From assembly GCA_016935935.1 (NCBI GenBank), contig JAFGPZ010000291.1, forward strand, positions 1-9,556: a stretch of 9,556 nt of DNA, written 5' to 3'. The number at the start of each line of letters is the position of its first letter. Positions within the stretch are counted from its first letter, which is position 1. Source of the stretch: Deltaproteobacteria bacterium. Lineage in GTDB: Bacteria; Desulfobacterota; Syntrophia; Syntrophales; UBA2210. The notes beneath the pieces were generated by a model. It made no database searches. It was not told the DNA's origin and saw only the letters and a list, made by a program, of their open reading frames with translations. The translations under genes and the position numbers were made by a program. Below are positions 6,273 to 9,556 of this stretch, in pieces.

Positions 6273-7510
6273 AAATCCTTCTCTCCGCTTATGCTTGCGA
6301 GCCAAACAAGGGATCCGAGCCGGGGGTGGGATGGCATTGGGCGATCGAGCTTGCACGGCTGGGCCATGAAGTATTTGTGCTTACCCGCGCCAATAACCGC
6401 CCTGTTATCGAAGACGCGCTTCGAAAGAAACCGGTAACGAATATCCGTTTTATTTATTACGATCTCCCGGATTGGGCAAGGTTCTGGAAGAAAGGACAAC
6501 GTGGTGTACACCTGTATTATCTGTTGTGGCAGTGGGGTGCGTATCGTGTTGCCAAACTTCTCCATGCGAACGAACTATTTGATTATGTGCACCATATTAC
6601 GTTCGGCGTTGTGCGACATCCGAGTTTTATGGGAAACTTAGGTATTCCATTCATCTTTGGCCCGCTCGGAGGAGGTGAGAGAACACCTTGGCGGTTACGA
6701 TGGGGCTATGGATTGAGAGGGATACTTACGGATGCCTTGCGCGATATACTTAATTTACTGATCAAGATTGATCCATTGATGCTGAGGGCGTTTCAGCAGG
6801 CCAGCATTATTTATGTCAAAACACCTCAATCACGCACGGTGATCCCACGGAGATTTTGGTCGAAAACAAAGGTCATGATTGAGATAGGCGTAAATTTAGA
6901 AAGTTATGGCTATTTGCATACCGGGAATACGGATCATTCAACGCAAATCCGCATACTTTATGTAGGCCGCTTTCTTTACTTGAAAGGTATGCACTTGGGA
7001 TTGCGTGCATTTGCAGAGCTACTTAAGATTTCTCCCGATGCGAGATTGACGTTGGTAGGAAATGGTCCTGATGAAAGACGCTGGCATTTTTTGTCAGATA
7101 AGCTGCCGATTGCAGGGCAAATAAACTGGGTGCCATGGATGCATCAGGATGATCTCAATAACTTGTATCGCCAGCATGATGTGTTTTTGTTTCCGAGCCT
7201 GCACGACTCCAGTGGTAATGTTGTGCTGGAGGCCATGGCCTTCGGGCTTCCGGTCGTTTGCCTGGACCTGGGAGGGCCGGGAGTGATTGTTGATGAAATA
7301 TGCGGATGGAAGGTCTCAACAGAGGGAAAGACAGCGGATGATGTTGTGAACGATTTGGCAGAAGGTTTGATACGATTGGCAGGCGATGACGCTCTGCGTG
7401 AAAGGTATGGGAAAAACGCTGCTGAAAGAATCCAAACGCATTTTACATGGGAAAGAGTTGTGAGAAATGTTTATGCCGACGTCAGCGACCCTATTGACCA
7501 GATCTCCTGA
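6269..7510 (+). CDS. GT4-type glycosyltransferase
   Basis: The 413-residue protein is a GT-B glycosyltransferase of the GT4 group. It opens MKILLSAYACEPNKGSEPGV, a conserved start of a subfamily whose glycine-rich loop (GSEPGVGW, 15-22) binds the acceptor side. The C-terminal domain starts at RILYVGRFLYLKG (228-240), followed by LTLVGNGPDE (260-269) and FLFPSLHDSSGN (306-317). The usual EX7E motif appears as D313-x7-E321, an Asp in place of the first Glu, followed by AMAFGLPVVCLDLGGPG (322-338), which should bind the nucleotide-sugar. It is expected to be a retaining enzyme adding one sugar to the lipid-linked repeat unit in the cytoplasm; donor unknown. The ATG overlaps the previous stop as ATGA. 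AGAGGA (6251-6256) lies 12 bases upstream, so coupled translation is likely. Confidence 0.88.
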   Translation: MKILLSAYACEPNKGSEPGVGWHWAIELARLGHEVFVLTRANNRPVIEDALRKKPVTNIRFIYYDLPDWARFWKKGQRGVHLYYLLWQWGAYRVAKLLHANELFDYVHHITFGVVRHPSFMGNLGIPFIFGPLGGGERTPWRLRWGYGLRGILTDALRDILNLLIKIDPLMLRAFQQASIIYVKTPQSRTVIPRRFWSKTKVMIEIGVNLESYGYLHTGNTDHSTQIRILYVGRFLYLKGMHLGLRAFAELLKISPDARLTLVGNGPDERRWHFLSDKLPIAGQINWVPWMHQDDLNNLYRQHDVFLFPSLHDSSGNVVLEAMAFGLPVVCLDLGGPGVIVDEICGWKVSTEGKTADDVVNDLAEGLIRLAGDDALRERYGKNAAERIQTHFTWERVVRNVYADVSDPIDQIS

Positions 7511-7515
7511 TAGTG

Positions 7516-8706
7516 ATGCGTGTACTTTTCGTTCATAACTACTATCAGCAGCCCGGCGGCGAGGATCAGGTCTTTGCGGCCGAGTCTTCCATGCTTGAAG
7601 AACATGAAAACCAGGTTTTTCGTTATACGGTGCATAATGATCGTATCAAGGGGATGAATACCTTAACGCTTGCTGGGAACACACTATGGAACAGGGCTAT
7701 CGCCGGAGAGTTGCGGCAGGCTATCAAAAAAGTACAGCCCGATATAGTTCACTTTCACAATACCTTTCCTCTGATTTCCCCTGCCGCCTATTACGCCGCC
7801 AGGGCGGAGGGTGTTCCGGTAGTTCAGACCCTGCATAATTACCGTTTGTTCTGTCCCAACGCCCTGTTTTTTCGTGATGGTCATGTGTGCGAGGAATGCA
7901 TGGAGAAGCGTGTTCCCTGGCCGGGCATCTTACATGCATGTTATCGGGGGAGCAGAGCAGCCACGGGGGTGACGGCTGCCATGCTGTCGGTACATCGCGT
8001 TTTGCGTACCTACACCCGGAAGATTGATGCGTATATTGCATTGACCGACTTTGCCCGGCAAAAATTTATTGAGGGAGGGATTCCGGCGGAAAAGATCGCT
8101 GTCAAACCGAATTTTGTCGATCCTGATGCAGGTGTTGGCGAGGGGCGAGGCGGTTATACCCTCTTTGTCGGGCGCTTATCGCAAGAGAAAGGGATTGGCA
8201 CATTGCTGTCCGCTTGGGAAAAGATGGAAGGCAGAATCCCTCTTAAGATCGTGGGTGACGGGCCTTTGGCTCCCAAAGTCGCACAAGCCTCACGGTGTAT
8301 CCCCGGAATAGAATGGTTAGGCCATAAACCGAGGCAATCTGTCAGGGACTTGATGAAAGATGCTACAGTGCTGATTTTCCCGTCTGTTTGCTATGAAAAT
8401 TTAAGCATCACGATTTTGGAAGCATATTCCGTTGGACTTCCTGTGATTTCAAGTAATCTGGGTAGCATGTCGTTAGTTATCGCACATGGGTGCACAGGTT
8501 TGCACTTTACCCCCGGCGATCCGGATGATCTTGCCGCGCAGGTGAGCTGGATTTTTGGACACACTGAAGAACGTGAACGGATGCGGATGGAGGCGAGGAA
8601 GGAATATGAAGAAAAATATACCGCAGGACGCAATTATGAAATGTTGGTAAAAATATATGAGAAGGCGATCTCTCAGCACACTCCGGTAAGTAACGGAGGC
8701 ATGTAA
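7516..8706 (+). CDS. GT4-type glycosyltransferase with a four-Cys insert
   Basis: This 396-residue GT-B enzyme starts MRVLFVHNYYQQPGGEDQVF, a conserved opening with the PGGE acceptor-side loop. The linker strand TLFVGRLSQEKG (215-226) opens the C-terminal domain. Then come LKIVGDGPLAPK (243-254) and a full EX7E motif (E294-x7-E302, YENLSITILEA), followed by VGLPVISSNLGS. Between the domains lie C113, C125, C128 and C142, spaced CX11CX2CX13C. A similar Cys-rich insert occurs in other members that share this start, and it may bind zinc or be structural. It probably adds one sugar to the growing repeat unit. I chose ATG 7516 over GTG 7513 because the family start is M-R/K-V-L; no Shine-Dalgarno is visible, and the 5-base gap from the previous stop suggests coupling. 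Confidence 0.88.
   Translation: MRVLFVHNYYQQPGGEDQVFAAESSMLEEHENQVFRYTVHNDRIKGMNTLTLAGNTLWNRAIAGELRQAIKKVQPDIVHFHNTFPLISPAAYYAARAEGVPVVQTLHNYRLFCPNALFFRDGHVCEECMEKRVPWPGILHACYRGSRAATGVTAAMLSVHRVLRTYTRKIDAYIALTDFARQKFIEGGIPAEKIAVKPNFVDPDAGVGEGRGGYTLFVGRLSQEKGIGTLLSAWEKMEGRIPLKIVGDGPLAPKVAQASRCIPGIEWLGHKPRQSVRDLMKDATVLIFPSVCYENLSITILEAYSVGLPVISSNLGSMSLVIAHGCTGLHFTPGDPDDLAAQVSWIFGHTEERERMRMEARKEYEEKYTAGRNYEMLVKIYEKAISQHTPVSNGGM
8696..8700 (+). promoter_or_regulatory. Ribosome-binding site of the GT26 gene
   Basis: GGAGG, 6 bases before ATG 8707, is embedded in the last codons of the preceding gene. It is the strongest Shine-Dalgarno in the window and settles the start at 8707 instead of the ATG at 8701, which is immediately followed by TAA. 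Confidence 0.75.
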
Positions 8707-9492
8707 ATGCCGAAAACAGGACGAGTAATCGGAATGCCGGTTACTGTCGGCTCCACGGCGGGTATAGCGGAAACTATTATGCGGGTGGCACGTGAGCGGC
8801 ATGGCGGCTACGTGTGCGTGGCCAATGTGCATATGGTAACCACGGCCCGGCGCAATGAGAAACTTCATCAAATCATGGAAAAGTCGCTTGTGGTCACTGC
8901 TGACGGATTGCCGCTGGTCTGGATGTTGAAACAGAACGGTTTCGGCGAGGCTGAGCGGGTTGTTGGGACAGATCTTACTCTGAGACTGTGCGAAAGGGCG
9001 GGTGCCGAAGGGATGCCGGTCTATTTTTATGGCGGTACTCCGGAGACCATCAGGCTGTTGGAGGCATCAATCGCGAAAAGATTTCCCACGTTAAAAGGGT
9101 TTTATGAATCTCCGCCCCTGTTGCCTGAACGGCCTGAGGTAGACCAGGATGTGCTGGATAGGATCAACGAATCGGGTGCCCGTATTCTCTTCGTGGGGCT
9201 CGGCTGTCCCAAACAGGAGTTCTGGATGGCAGCCTATCGGCCCCACCTGTCTGCTGTTCTTCTCGGGGTTGGAGCCGCCTTCGATTTTATCGCCGGGACC
9301 GTAAAACGGGCTCCGGGATGGATGCAGAGATGCGGCTTGGAGTGGCTGCACCGCCTGGCTGTAGATCCCCGGAAGACATGGAAACGGTACGCGACGACCA
9401 ATCCAGTGTTCGTATGGATGGTGGTTCGGGAGTATTTAAAGCGAAAAGCGTATAGAGCAGATAAGGGGCAAGGAGTAAGGGGTAAGGAGTAA
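8707..9492 (+). CDS. WecG/TagA/CpsF family (GT26) glycosyltransferase
   Basis: The 261-residue product matches the GT26 family in length and motifs: VANVHMVTTAR (38-48), VTADGLPLVW (63-72) with the Asp proposed as catalytic base in TagA-type enzymes (D66), VYFYGGTPET (105-114), LFVGLGCPKQEFW (161-173), LLGVGAAFDFIAGTVKRAP (185-203), and LEWLHRL (211-217) leading to a basic tail (DPRKTWKRY). Members such as WecG (ManNAcA) and TagA (ManNAc) transfer a sugar from UDP to a lipid-linked first sugar at the inner membrane face, often the second step of repeat-unit assembly. The donor here is not determinable. The C-terminal tail mediates membrane contact in the family. Here the last residues (about KGQGVRGKE) and the stop are encoded by the heptamer repeat that follows, so the extreme C-terminus is probably repeat-derived. 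It follows the preceding gene directly, with no gap. Confidence 0.92.
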   Translation: MPKTGRVIGMPVTVGSTAGIAETIMRVARERHGGYVCVANVHMVTTARRNEKLHQIMEKSLVVTADGLPLVWMLKQNGFGEAERVVGTDLTLRLCERAGAEGMPVYFYGGTPETIRLLEASIAKRFPTLKGFYESPPLLPERPEVDQDVLDRINESGARILFVGLGCPKQEFWMAAYRPHLSAVLLGVGAAFDFIAGTVKRAPGWMQRCGLEWLHRLAVDPRKTWKRYATTNPVFVWMVVREYLKRKAYRADKGQGVRGKE

Positions 9493-9556
9493 GGGGTAAG
9501 GAGTAAGGGGTAAGGAGTAAGGGGTAAGGAGTAAGGGGTAAGGAGTAAGGGGTAAG
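9465..9556 (+). repeat. Heptamer tandem repeat (GGGGTAA / GGAGTAA), running off the window
   Basis: Thirteen heptamers run from 9465 to 9555 and the array continues at 9556. The first is a variant, GGGGCAA; after it GGAGTAA and GGGGTAA alternate perfectly, giving a 14-bp higher-order unit. The array begins inside the GT26 gene, overlaps its last codons and supplies the stop TAA at 9490-9492. Because each heptamer holds TAA and 7 is not a multiple of 3, the array closes all three forward frames. The strand is purine-rich with no C after the first unit. The perfect regularity suggests recent slippage-type expansion. Confidence 0.95.

Noticed and set aside
6248..6565. 105-codon open frame on the - strand
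   Set aside because: It covers the start of a clear GT4 gene on the + strand and has no domain-like sequence.
8473..8871. 132-codon open frame on the - strand
   Set aside because: It lies opposite the well-supported GT4 and GT26 genes, has low-complexity His/Phe/Pro-rich content and shows no recognisable motif.
9465..9556. Telomere-like or CRISPR-type reading of the GGGGTAA array
   Set aside because: The units are contiguous with no spacers, so it is not CRISPR; the resemblance to telomeric repeats is only G-richness, and the array abuts a bacterial gene.

Overview
This window is a stretch of a bacterial surface-polysaccharide locus (O-antigen, capsule or exopolysaccharide), with every complete gene on the + strand. 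Its complete genes are a membrane polymerase/ligase, a CgeB-type glycosyltransferase, a SAM methyltransferase with a Trm112-like tail, a nucleotidyltransferase-like/thymidylate-kinase-like fusion, an aminoglycoside-phosphotransferase-like kinase, two GT4-type glycosyltransferases and a WecG/TagA/CpsF (GT26) glycosyltransferase. No initiating phosphoglycosyltransferase, flippase, chain-length regulator or export gene lies inside the window, so only part of the pathway is visible.

Layout. Bases 1-88 carry a probable 3' end of an upstream gene. Bases 140-2486 hold the polymerase/ligase and the CgeB-like transferase, which overlap by 8 bases. Bases 2487-2683 hold no full gene, but a short open frame there ends in a TAATG overlap with the methyltransferase start. 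The methyltransferase runs 2684-3613. Its stop codon lies inside one arm of a perfect 12-bp inverted repeat (3609-3620 and 3742-3753) that bounds a 145-bp block resembling an insertion-sequence remnant or MITE. From 3803 to 9492 five genes are packed with overlaps of 11 and 4 bases, then gaps of 5 and 0 bases, so they very probably form one operon. A perfect TATAAT at 3759-3764 could serve it. From 9465 to the window end, and probably beyond, runs a heptamer tandem repeat (alternating GGGGTAA and GGAGTAA) that supplies the last codons and stop of the GT26 gene.

Base composition is mosaic. By hand count, 721-780 (polymerase) has 15 G/C of 60 and 2761-2820 (methyltransferase) has 16 of 60, while 9241-9300 (GT26 gene) has 37 of 60. 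AT-rich polymerase and modification genes inside a less AT-rich glycosyltransferase backbone are typical of polysaccharide loci assembled by horizontal exchange. The host is most likely a Gram-negative bacterium. A Desulfobacterota-like host is a weak guess from general gene style and the purine-rich heptamer repeat, and the sequence does not prove it.

How the genes probably work together (inference): the three GT4/CgeB-type enzymes and the GT26 enzyme build a repeat unit on a lipid carrier, the polymerase/ligase joins units or attaches the polymer, and the methyltransferase decorates or caps it. The two adjacent kinase-fold proteins form the least understood part. They look like a paired phosphorylation module whose substrate cannot be read from sequence.
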